Notes: generated by a model not told the origin, from the sequence alone. Shown: positions 1 to 6,376, counted from the first letter of the stretch. The stretch is DNA of 7,786 nt from an uncultured Thiotrichaceae bacterium (GCA_937931765.1 CALHAO010000497.1:1-7786); one strand, 5' to 3'. Translations and numbers: made by a program.

Positions 1-461
1 TGCTGTGCTTCCAGGCGTATGCCGCCAATCGAATTTTCCAGCGACTCGACGGTGCGCTTATAAACATCAATTTTATCGGTATTGTTTTCTATCGCTGAGG
101 CCAATTGTTGCTGACGTAATTCTAAAGTGCCTTCAATTTTAGCGATGCGTTCCCAGGCTCCAGCAGCCAGGTCACCAAACAAACCCCGTACTATTTGTAC
201 AATGGCAAAGGTTTCCAAAACCAGAAAGCTCAGCCCCCAATTCCATAGATTACGGGCGCAAAACCAAATCGGCCCCAGCAGTCCGGCCCAGAGGTTAAAC
301 GTCCAGCTAAAACCGGCGCTATTGCCAATTTTTTGGAATTGTTTCTGGTAATACTCAGGGTTGGTTTTTACAAATTCAGGGATCAAACCATCGCGTTCAC
401 GGGCGAAATCATCGGCACTTTGGATCAGTTCATCGTGTGCAGTTTGTTCAGTCTGGCTCAT
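1..461 (-). CDS. ABC transporter membrane subunit, quaternary amine/glycine betaine type (N-terminal part, runs off left edge)
   Basis: Only the first 153 codons are visible; the reading frame is open to position 1. The ATG (461-459) overlaps the stop codon of the upstream ATPase gene in an ATGA junction, so the two are translationally coupled. Residues 1-45 are charged and rich in Glu, Asp and Gln. Residues about 51-95 are hydrophobic and Trp-rich (FSWTFNLW, GPIWF, RNLWNWG), enough for one or two membrane segments. Residues about 100-153 are a heptad-like, Gln/Glu/Leu-rich stretch that looks like a coiled coil. The core permease domain would lie outside the window, so the function is inferred from the operon: substrate-binding protein, ProV-type ATPase, then this gene. 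The first 95 residues resemble DUF2628-type small membrane domains by eye (Asn-Trp followed by GPxWF), which is not the classical E. coli ProW N-terminus. Another membrane protein coupled to the ATPase cannot be fully excluded. Confidence 0.7.
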   Translation of the reverse strand, partial: MSQTEQTAHDELIQSADDFARERDGLIPEFVKTNPEYYQKQFQKIGNSAGFSWTFNLWAGLLGPIWFCARNLWNWGLSFLVLETFAIVQIVRGLFGDLAAGAWERIAKIEGTLELRQQQLASAIENNTDKIDVYKRTVESLENSIGGIRLEAQ

Positions 462-1543
462 GAGGTTTCTGCTCCATCGATGACGGTTTGTAAAATATCA
501 GCACGGGTAATCACCCCAGCGCGCTGGCCATTATCCTGAACCACAATCGGGGTCTCATTATCAATCGCCAGTTGGATCAGTTCACTCAATGAAGCGTCTT
601 CATTAACCAGTGGCGCATGATCGGGTATTGACCTACCTGTGGCCGTGTAGTGCTCAACCGATTGCATCACCGTATGCGCCTTAACTATTTTCAGGCGCGA
701 AATACCCGCAACAAAATCTGCAACATAATCATCCGCAGGATTCATCACAATGTCTTCTGCTGTGCCCACCTGTATCAAGCGACCATCACGCATAATGGCA
801 ATCCGGTCACCAATGCGCACAGCCTCATCGAGGTCATGGGTAATAAAGACAGTGGTTTTATTCATCTTCGCAGATAACTTGATGAACTCATCCTGTAACT
901 GACGGCGAATCAGTGGATCAAGCGCGCTAAACGGCTCATCCATCAATAATACTTCGGGGTTTGCGGCTAATGCGCGGGCCAGTCCCACCCGTTGCTGCAT
1001 ACCGCCGGATAATTCGTGGGCATACTTATTGCCCCAAGCCTCCAGCTCAACCGTTTTAAGCATATAAGCGGCGCGGCGCAGGCGCTCGTTCTTATTCATT
1101 TTGCGGATTTCAAGCGGCATGGCCACATTATCCAGCACCGAGCAATGCGGTAACAGCGCAAAGTTCTGAAACACCATACTGATTTTCTGGTTGCGGAATT
1201 CCTGCAGCTGACGGGTGCCCAATGACATGACATCCACACCATCAATCAGAATCTTACCCGCCGTGGGTTCGAGCAAACGATTGAAATGACGTACCAGCGT
1301 GGATTTTCCGCTACCGGATAAACCCATCACACAAAATATTTCGCCTTTATTAACGTTGAAACTAACGTCAGCGACGCCCACCACCGCGTTAAATTCTTCC
1401 AACACTTCTGACTTGCCTAAGCCTCGCTGCCGGACGGCTTCCAGAGCTTCATCAGCCCGGTCACCGAATATTTTCCAGACGTTACTAATTTCCAGCGCTA
1501 CTTCACCGGATAATAATTTTGAAGAACTTGGAGAGTTTGTCAC
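458..1543 (-). CDS. proV: ProV/OpuAA-type ATP-binding subunit of glycine betaine/proline ABC importer
   Basis: This 361-residue cytoplasmic ATPase powers uptake of a quaternary amine or proline-type osmolyte. Visible motifs in order: a ProV-type leader (VWKIFGDRADEA, about 22-33), Walker A GLSGSGKST (74-82), Q-loop VFQNFALLPH (124-133), signature LSGGMQQR (178-185), Walker B VLLMDEP (198-204), D-loop SALD (206-209) and switch His236 in ITHDLDEA. The C-terminal part (about 290-358, TPIVVQD then GVITRADIL) looks like a CBS domain, used in this family to gate transport by ionic strength. The length is slightly below the roughly 400 residues of E. coli ProV. The start codon is GTG (1543-1541), preceded by AGGA about 10 nt upstream. 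The gene lies 74 bp downstream of the binding-protein gene and overlaps the permease by 4 bp. The family assignment is very secure; the exact substrate is not shown by the sequence. Confidence 0.95.
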   Translation of the reverse strand: MTNSPSSSKLLSGEVALEISNVWKIFGDRADEALEAVRQRGLGKSEVLEEFNAVVGVADVSFNVNKGEIFCVMGLSGSGKSTLVRHFNRLLEPTAGKILIDGVDVMSLGTRQLQEFRNQKISMVFQNFALLPHCSVLDNVAMPLEIRKMNKNERLRRAAYMLKTVELEAWGNKYAHELSGGMQQRVGLARALAANPEVLLMDEPFSALDPLIRRQLQDEFIKLSAKMNKTTVFITHDLDEAVRIGDRIAIMRDGRLIQVGTAEDIVMNPADDYVADFVAGISRLKIVKAHTVMQSVEHYTATGRSIPDHAPLVNEDASLSELIQLAIDNETPIVVQDNGQRAGVITRADILQTVIDGAETS

Positions 1544-1578
1544 GCTGCTTTGATCCTAAAGATATGAACTGCAAAGAA

Positions 1579-1597
1579 CTGCCCGATGATCAGGCAG
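1579..1597 (-). terminator. Intercistronic hairpin between binding-protein and ATPase genes
   Basis: CTGCC and GGCAG form a perfect 5-bp stem around a 9-nt loop, in the 74-bp gap between two genes of one operon. It is not followed by a strong U tract (only TTCTTTG), so it is at best an attenuator or an mRNA 3'-end stabiliser. Such hairpins often help binding-protein messages outnumber the downstream messages; that role is inferred here. Confidence 0.3.
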
Positions 1598-1617
1598 CCC
1601 TTTGTAACGAAGGTTGG

Positions 1618-2583
1618 TTAAAGACCTAACCAGGCATCAACCCGCTCAGGGTTCTTTTCAATCCATTCTTTGGCGACTTCACCTGCTTCACGTCCTTTAC
1701 CGGAAATTTCATAAGCGAAACCACTGACATCATCAGCCGTTAATGCAAAACGCTCAAAGAACTCAGCAATTGCCGGAGAACGCTCTGTTAAGGATTTAGA
1801 CCAGGCGATCTGCACATTCTTCAAAGCATCTTTAGTGGCAACACTGGACTCTTTCAACCAATCCGGAGAGTCAGAAGGCTGCACCATTTTGTATTTTTCA
1901 GGGTCAAATTCTGGCTCAGTCAACATGGTGACATCAAACATGTACCAAACCGCATGTGGTTTGTAGCAGTAAAAAGCATAACCTTCATCTTTCGCTACCG
2001 CATCTTTGATACGTGCTGTTTTTACCGCTTCCTCAGCACGAATCGGCTCAATGAATTCCATCAGGTTATAATCACGCACCTTAACTTCGTTCACATTGGC
2101 GGATGCCCAACCCGGTGCACCAATCCACAGTTCACCTTTACCGTTACCATCGTCATCCATCAATTTAGCGACATCCGGACGACCGAGATCAGCAATATCG
2201 GTAATTTTGTTGTCTTCACCGAATTTTTTCGGCACACAGAAACCCTGATTACCTTCGTACGGGTTTTTGCTTAGCTCGACAGTGCCTGCGCCATCAACGT
2301 ATTTTTTGGTGAAACTTTCCTGATTCGGTAACCAGACATCAGGGTGAACATCAATATCGCCTTTACCCTGATCCATTGCCTGGAAAATCGTGGCATTGTT
2401 ACCGGGCACTAATTCCGCTTCGCCACCGATGCGCTCAGTCACTACGGCCTGTAATAAATGCGCGATGGCTTGCGCACCTGTCCAGGATGGAACACCAATA
2501 TTAACTTTTTCGCTGGCCTGTGCGCCAAACGATACCAGGCTGACTGCTGCCGCTAACGACAAACTCAGAATACTTTTCCTCAT
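1618..2583 (-). CDS. Periplasmic substrate-binding protein of glycine betaine/quaternary amine ABC importer (OpuAC family)
   Basis: This 321-residue protein has a clear Sec signal peptide: MRKS, a hydrophobic stretch to about residue 20, and a likely cut after AQA (residues 21-23). The mature part is an OpuAC-type type-II binding protein, with GVPSWTGAQA (30-39), the LVPGNNATIFQAM segment (58-70), DIDVHPDVWLPNQ (76-88), WIGAPGWAS (153-161) and YCYKPHAVWYM (205-215). Trp34, Trp84, Trp159 and Trp213 are candidates for the aromatic cage that holds a trimethylammonium group, as known for this family. The mature protein has two cysteines (116 and 206), a possible disulfide. A DDDGNGKGE loop (143-151) looks like a metal site. 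The ATG at 2583 has a strong ribosome binding site (GGAGGAG, 2590-2596). It is first gene of the operon and is divergent from the LysR gene. Betaine, choline or proline betaine are all possible ligands. Confidence 0.92.
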   Translation of the reverse strand: MRKSILSLSLAAAVSLVSFGAQASEKVNIGVPSWTGAQAIAHLLQAVVTERIGGEAELVPGNNATIFQAMDQGKGDIDVHPDVWLPNQESFTKKYVDGAGTVELSKNPYEGNQGFCVPKKFGEDNKITDIADLGRPDVAKLMDDDGNGKGELWIGAPGWASANVNEVKVRDYNLMEFIEPIRAEEAVKTARIKDAVAKDEGYAFYCYKPHAVWYMFDVTMLTEPEFDPEKYKMVQPSDSPDWLKESSVATKDALKNVQIAWSKSLTERSPAIAEFFERFALTADDVSGFAYEISGKGREAGEVAKEWIEKNPERVDAWLGL

Positions 2584-2613
2584 GAATCTCTCCTCCAGAT
2601 TGAGTCTATGAAT

Positions 2614-2631
2614 AGAACGTAGACACGTTCT
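2614..2631. promoter_or_regulatory. 18-bp perfect inverted repeat upstream of the binding-protein gene (candidate operator or leader hairpin)
   Basis: AGAACGT, spacer AGAC, then ACGTTCT form a perfect 7-bp inverted repeat. It lies 31-48 nt upstream of the binding-protein ATG and just above its ribosome binding site. It could be a DNA operator for the importer operon or, if transcribed, a 5'-leader hairpin. No U tract follows it on the minus strand, so it is not a classical terminator. Confidence 0.5.
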
Positions 2632-2659
2632 TCCAACACACTACTCATATTTTTTGCGC

Positions 2660-2699
2660 TTTGGAAATTCAGATTTGGACTGCACCTATTCCAAATTGG
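2660..2699. promoter_or_regulatory. LysR-type operator cluster in the divergent promoter region
   Basis: ATTTGGA (2673-2679) and TCCAAAT (2690-2696) form a perfect 7-bp inverted repeat separated by 10 bp. A further direct copy of TTTGGA lies at 2660-2665, and CCAAATTGG (2691-2699) is itself a near-palindrome. LysR regulators typically bind a dyad with a T-N11-A core plus a second activation half-site; two close copies of one half-site plus an inverted copy fit that scheme. The cluster lies directly upstream of the LysR start and 77-116 bp upstream of the binding-protein start, suited to control both directions. Confidence 0.5.
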
Positions 2700-2710
2700 T
2701 ATAGTTGGCT

Positions 2711-3625
2711 ATGGATATAAAATTATTGGAAGATTTTGTCTGTCTCGCCCGATTGGAAAATTTCACCTCCGCCTCACTGGAGCGAAATATTACCCAGTCA
2801 GCACTCAGTCGGCGTATAAAAGCACTGGAGTTGTGGGTGGGTGCACAGTTAATTTACCGGGATAGCAAAAACTTCAATCTGACACTGGAAGGGCGGGTAT
2901 TTATCACCGAGGCGGAAGCCATTTTACGACGCTTGTACAATGTGCGCGAAGCCGTCAGCACCATGAAAAACAAACAAGATGTCGAGATTGTCGTCGCGGC
3001 GCAGAACTCAATTGCACAGACTCTTTTTCTGAAGTGGGCCAAACGCCTGGAGATGCAGTTCGAAAATATCTATATCCGGCTATTATCAGAAAAATTAGCG
3101 GATTGCGTTGACCTGTTTAACCAGGGCAAAGCTGATTACCTGTTCTGTTACACCCATGAGGCCCTGAGTTTACCTTTGGATGAAAACAAGTTATCCAGCA
3201 CCACCATCGGCAAAGAACACCTGGTACCGGTAAGTATTCCTGATCAGAATGGTCAGCCCCGCTACGCCCTGCCCGGCTCAGCCACCCAATCTATACCCTA
3301 TGTTGCCTATGCCCACGATTCCCTATTTGGTAAGGCGGTTGACCAACTGATTCTGGGTAAAACACACACCTGTTTCTTACAGCGACGTTTTGAAAACGTT
3401 TATTCGCACACCCTGAAGTCGATGGCGCGGGAAGGTTTAGGACTGGCTTGGCTACCGGAATCTTCGATTTTGCCGGATTTGGAAAAAGGCAGCTTATGCC
3501 GCGCTGGTGATAAACACTGGGATATTGAGTTTGATGTACAACTATTTTACCGGAATACGGCAGTCTCTGGGACAGAATTAGCTATCTTAGAAACATCGCT
3601 GTCGATGGCGGTTGAGAATAGTTGA
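2711..3625 (+). CDS. LysR-family transcriptional regulator, HypT-like subgroup
   Basis: This 304-residue protein has the LysR layout. An N-terminal winged helix-turn-helix occupies residues about 1-60 (MDIKLLEDFVCLARLENFTSA, then ITQSALSRRIKALE), with the typical LTLEG wing at 58-61. A linker helix runs to about 90, and a two-lobed effector domain covers about 91-290. The opening and the ALELWVGAQL segment (38-47) resemble the HypT/YjiE-like subgroup, whose E. coli member responds to hypochlorite; the subgroup call is from memory of the motif and is moderate. I chose ATG 2711 because MDIK is the usual LysR opening; an in-frame TTG lies at 2705. No good ribosome binding site precedes either start. 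It is divergent from the importer operon and convergent with the lectin gene. A role as regulator of the importer is inferred from position. Confidence 0.93.
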   Translation: MDIKLLEDFVCLARLENFTSASLERNITQSALSRRIKALELWVGAQLIYRDSKNFNLTLEGRVFITEAEAILRRLYNVREAVSTMKNKQDVEIVVAAQNSIAQTLFLKWAKRLEMQFENIYIRLLSEKLADCVDLFNQGKADYLFCYTHEALSLPLDENKLSSTTIGKEHLVPVSIPDQNGQPRYALPGSATQSIPYVAYAHDSLFGKAVDQLILGKTHTCFLQRRFENVYSHTLKSMAREGLGLAWLPESSILPDLEKGSLCRAGDKHWDIEFDVQLFYRNTAVSGTELAILETSLSMAVENS

Positions 3626-3640
3626 TGGCTGAGGTTGAAG

Positions 3641-3667
3641 ACATCCCCCTTTGAAAAAGAGGGATGT
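3641..3667. terminator. Hairpin between the convergent LysR and lectin genes, possible bidirectional terminator
   Basis: ACATCCC (3641-3647) pairs with GGGATGT (3661-3667). After one C.A mismatch, the stem continues with CTTT against AAAG around a 3-nt GAA loop, giving 11 pairs in all. It sits 16 bp after the LysR stop and 21 bp beyond the lectin stop. The downstream plus-strand sequence is T-rich but broken (TTTT, then TTTATACTTT), so it is imperfect as an intrinsic terminator. The position between convergent genes supports the role. Confidence 0.5.
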
Positions 3668-3687
3668 AGAAGTTTTGGCTTTATACT

Positions 3688-4980
3688 TTAAATACGCGTA
3701 TCAATCTCGCAGACTGCATCGTTTTTTGCGTTTATTTTCCGCCAGCGACCAGTCCACTTTGCCTTGTTATTGGCAGCGATCACCGGACACTTTCTATTAG
3801 CCTGTGTCTGATCCCAGATGCCTCCAGCAGCGACTTCACGGGTAGTAGGCGAGTTGAACTGGTTTACCGGTGCTTGTGTTGTGTTTGTTGGTACTACGAC
3901 GCTGATTTCACACACTGAAGTATTGCCAGGGCCGGTCTTTGTCCAATTACCTGTCCACTTAGCCTTATTGTTAGCCGCAATCACAGGGCACTTGTCTTCA
4001 GCCTGCCGGTCATCCCAAATCGGCCCTGCGGCCACATTGCGGGTACGGGTATTACTGGGTGTTTGAGTAGGTACCGGAACGGTTGGTGCGGGGCTTAAAT
4101 TACTAAACCTGACTTCACAGACTGATTCATTACCCGGCCCCGTTTTATTCCAGCGCTGAGTCCAGGTACCTTTGGCATTTCGGGCAACTACCGGGCATTT
4201 GCGTTCCGCATGATCTCCATCCCAGATTGCTCCGGCTTTCACATTACGAACACTGCTGAACTGAGAGCCTGTATTAGTCGGTCGATCAATAGGTGTTGTC
4301 TGATGAGTGGGTTTATGCGCATCTTTTGCAACGGTGATCATACAAACACTGCCTCTCTTACCGTTAGGTGCATCACGCCAGACGCCCGACCAGGTGCCGT
4401 CATTCTGTTCGGCTAAGCGGGTGCAACGCCGTTTAGCATGTTCATCACTCCAGATTTTGCCTGTTTCCATCGCTTTCACTACAAATGCTGGTTTAAACCT
4501 TAACTGACACTGCGCTTTATTATTAGCATCATGTTTTCTCCAAACACCCGTCCACTCGGCATCTTTCCGGATAGCTAAAGCCTCGCAACGCTCTGTGGCA
4601 TGTGCTTTACTCCATAAGCGCCCACGCCCGGTCTCAACCATTTCCAGTCTAGCCCTTGGATGCCTTGGTCTGGTTTGCCGGACAGGAGGGGGCACAGGTT
4701 GCCGCACGACCCCACCGGGTGTAGCAACAATACCCGGAGTGGGTGTAAACGTAACATTTCTGCGCGGAACATCGATATAACACACACCGGTTTTATCTTC
4801 ACCGGAGCGCTCTGATTTAACCACGGTTCCACCACGTTCGGCAGCAATTTCATTACAGGCTACCCGCAGAAAAAACGGATTCAACGTAAAGCCAACATCA
4901 ACTTTAACAACCTCTGACGAAGCCGTACCAGACGCCAAAACCATCGCGATAGCCGTAACAGATAATGCAAATAACTTCAT
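3688..4980 (-). CDS. Secreted multi-module MVL-like (mannan-binding) lectin with six paired-cysteine modules
   Basis: This 430-residue protein starts at ATG 4980, chosen because it has AAGGGGG 8 nt upstream and begins a signal peptide (MKLFALSVTAIAMVLASGTA, likely cut near residue 20). An in-frame upstream extension to TTG 5049 would bury that signal. The mature part has five clear repeats at about 113-162, 166-217, 244-292, 314-361 and 381-426. Their pattern is AGxIWD, then A-x-x-KCP-x-x-A, then W-T-G-x-W and S-V-C-E-I. This matches the Microcystis viridis lectin fold (AGPLWSNAEAQ, FTGQW, SVVEVEL), a binder of high-mannose glycans. Each repeat has three Trp and two Cys 26-27 residues apart. 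A proline-rich linker (72-112) and Thr/Pro/Asn linkers separate modules. A degenerate module without Trp occupies about 27-71. Location is periplasmic or extracellular; glycan specificity is inferred. Confidence 0.85.
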   Translation of the reverse strand: MKLFALSVTAIAMVLASGTASSEVVKVDVGFTLNPFFLRVACNEIAAERGGTVVKSERSGEDKTGVCYIDVPRRNVTFTPTPGIVATPGGVVRQPVPPPVRQTRPRHPRARLEMVETGRGRLWSKAHATERCEALAIRKDAEWTGVWRKHDANNKAQCQLRFKPAFVVKAMETGKIWSDEHAKRRCTRLAEQNDGTWSGVWRDAPNGKRGSVCMITVAKDAHKPTHQTTPIDRPTNTGSQFSSVRNVKAGAIWDGDHAERKCPVVARNAKGTWTQRWNKTGPGNESVCEVRFSNLSPAPTVPVPTQTPSNTRTRNVAAGPIWDDRQAEDKCPVIAANNKAKWTGNWTKTGPGNTSVCEISVVVPTNTTQAPVNQFNSPTTREVAAGGIWDQTQANRKCPVIAANNKAKWTGRWRKINAKNDAVCEIDTRI

Positions 4981-4988
4981 AAGTAATT

Positions 4989-4995
4989 CCCCCTT
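4989..4995 (-). promoter_or_regulatory. Ribosome binding site that decides the lectin start
   Basis: AAGGGGG ends 8 nt before ATG 4980. It supports this start over an in-frame TTG 69 nt upstream, and it places the hydrophobic signal peptide at the very N-terminus. Confidence 0.75.
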
Positions 4996-5036
4996 TTTTG
5001 TAGTAACAGCCATGTAGCTACCACAATCTACAAGCA

Positions 5037-5093
5037 TGAAAGTTTTCAACTTTCACAGTAATTCCAATTAAGTACCTGAACAACAAGGTACTT
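5037..5093. promoter_or_regulatory. Two tandem perfect inverted repeats upstream of the lectin gene
   Basis: The first repeat is TGAAAGTT (5037-5044), loop TTC, AACTTTCA (5048-5055): a perfect 8-bp stem with a 3-nt loop. The second is AAGTACCT (5070-5077), 8-nt spacer, AGGTACTT (5086-5093): also a perfect 8-bp stem. They lie 57-113 nt upstream of the lectin ATG, downstream of a possible minus-strand -10 element TATACT (5110-5105) that has no convincing -35. They could be operators or a structured 5' leader. No U tract follows either one, which argues against simple terminators for the upstream dehydrogenase gene. Confidence 0.5.
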
Positions 5094-5236
5094 TAGAACG
5101 ATAAAGTATAACTTAAACTCGGGGATGCATGCAGCGTGCTGATAGAAAGGCGTTTCAGTGAGATAGGCCGTTAATCCGCTTCGGTCAAAGCCCCACCCGG
5201 TATTTTTTAAGGGCCTTATCGTATGCAGCCTGCGCC

Positions 5237-6376
5237 TCAACCGATTACCATATCATCCCGACAAATCGAATCAATCTCACGGTGCCCGATAAACGCCATC
5301 GTATGCTCAGCTTCCTCATGGAAAATCTCCAGCATACGATACACGCCTTCCTCACCCATCGCGCCAAGCCCATAAACGGCAGGACGGCCCACCATCACCG
5401 CTTTAGCACCCATGCCACGCGCACGAATAATGTCTTGTCCAGAGCGAATACCACCATCCATCCAAACCTCGATAGCATCACCCACTTTTTCAACAATCTC
5501 AGGCACCACAGAAATCGCCGAACGCGCACCATCTAACTGACGGCCACCGTGATTGGATACCACCAGAGCCTCAGCGCCCAGCTTGACACATTCCTCCGCA
5601 TCACTGGCTTCGAGGATGCCTTTGACAATCAGCGGGCCATCCCATAGATCACGGAAACGTTTAATATCGTCCCAGTTGAGCTTGGTATCAAAACTGGCAG
5701 CTGTCCATTTCATGAGGTCATTCATGTCATCAACACCCGCCGCTGCGCCTTGGATATTGCCAAATTCACGGTTTTTTGTACCCAACATATTCAATGCCCA
5801 ACGTGGGCGACGGGCGATATCGAGGATATTAGGAATGGTCAGGCGAGGTGGTGCGGTCAAACCGTTGCGACGATCTGCGTGACGTTTACCAATCATTTGC
5901 AGATCCAGCGTGACGACCAGGGCGGAACACTCAACTGCTTTAGCGCGCTCGATGAGTTTTTTGGTGAACTCACGATCCTTCTGTACGTAGAGCTGGAACC
6001 AGAAAGGTGTCTGAGTGGCTTCAGCTACTTTTTCAATGGAACAGATACTCATGGTGGATAGCGTAAAGGGCACACCGAAACGCTCTGCTGCCTTGGCAGC
6101 AAGAATTTCGCCATCCGCATGCTGCATGCCCAATAAGCCTATCGGTGCAATGGCCAATGGCATTTTAGCCGCAGTACCAGCCATTGTTGTTGCCAGCGTA
6201 CGCGGTTCAAGATCACGTGCTACGCGCTGGCGAAAGCGGATTTTCTGAAAGTCACTGATGTTTTCTGCCAGGGTTTGCATCGTCCAGGAACCGGACTCGC
6301 AATAACCCTGAAACATTTTAGGTACACGACGGTGGTAGAGCTTGCGTAAATCAGCTAATTCACAGATTACACTCAT
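5237..6376 (-). CDS. lldD: FMN-dependent alpha-hydroxy-acid dehydrogenase, L-lactate dehydrogenase (LldD) type
   Basis: This 379-residue TIM-barrel flavoenzyme oxidises a 2-hydroxy acid such as L-lactate to the 2-keto acid, normally at the inner membrane and passing electrons to quinone or, in oxidases, to oxygen. Expected active-site residues are all visible: Tyr25, FMN loop APIG (77-80), ST (107-108), Gln128 and Tyr130, Thr156, Asp158, Arg165, Lys252, the signature SNHGGRQ (274-280) with catalytic His276 and Arg279, then DGGIRSG (307-313) and GR (330-331). Length matches the family (E. coli LldD is 396). The GSWT motif (29-32) and FGNIQGAAAGVDDM segment are typical of the broad proteobacterial alpha-hydroxy-acid oxidase clade, so glycolate, mandelate or other hydroxy acids remain possible. 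ATG 6376 is preceded by GAGGAAG (6382-6388). No lldP permease or lldR regulator is visible nearby; the gene seems to be its own unit. Confidence 0.93.
   Translation of the reverse strand: MSVICELADLRKLYHRRVPKMFQGYCESGSWTMQTLAENISDFQKIRFRQRVARDLEPRTLATTMAGTAAKMPLAIAPIGLLGMQHADGEILAAKAAERFGVPFTLSTMSICSIEKVAEATQTPFWFQLYVQKDREFTKKLIERAKAVECSALVVTLDLQMIGKRHADRRNGLTAPPRLTIPNILDIARRPRWALNMLGTKNREFGNIQGAAAGVDDMNDLMKWTAASFDTKLNWDDIKRFRDLWDGPLIVKGILEASDAEECVKLGAEALVVSNHGGRQLDGARSAISVVPEIVEKVGDAIEVWMDGGIRSGQDIIRARGMGAKAVMVGRPAVYGLGAMGEEGVYRMLEIFHEEAEHTMAFIGHREIDSICRDDMVIG

Noticed and set aside
3665..3672. TGTAGAAG shared with 6398-6405 as a possible dispersed repeat
   Set aside because: An 8-bp match occurs easily by chance and the flanks do not match.
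4575..4853. A 92-codon minus-strand frame inside the lectin gene
   Set aside because: It is an out-of-frame shadow of the lectin coding strand; the lectin frame has repeats, paired cysteines and a signal peptide.
4981..5049. N-terminal extension of the lectin frame to a TTG at 5049
   Set aside because: It would place 23 residues before an otherwise perfect signal peptide, and it crosses an 8-bp hairpin; the ATG at 4980 has a clear ribosome binding site.
5160..5215. Terminator-like AAGGCCC/GGGGCTT pairing downstream of the dehydrogenase gene
   Set aside because: The stem has an internal G.G mismatch, a long loop and no following U tract, so it cannot be supported as a terminator.
5046..5240. 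A 64-codon minus-strand frame between the dehydrogenase and lectin genes
   Set aside because: It overlaps the dehydrogenase stop, has no ribosome binding site, shows no recognisable motif, and runs through the inverted repeats of the lectin upstream region.
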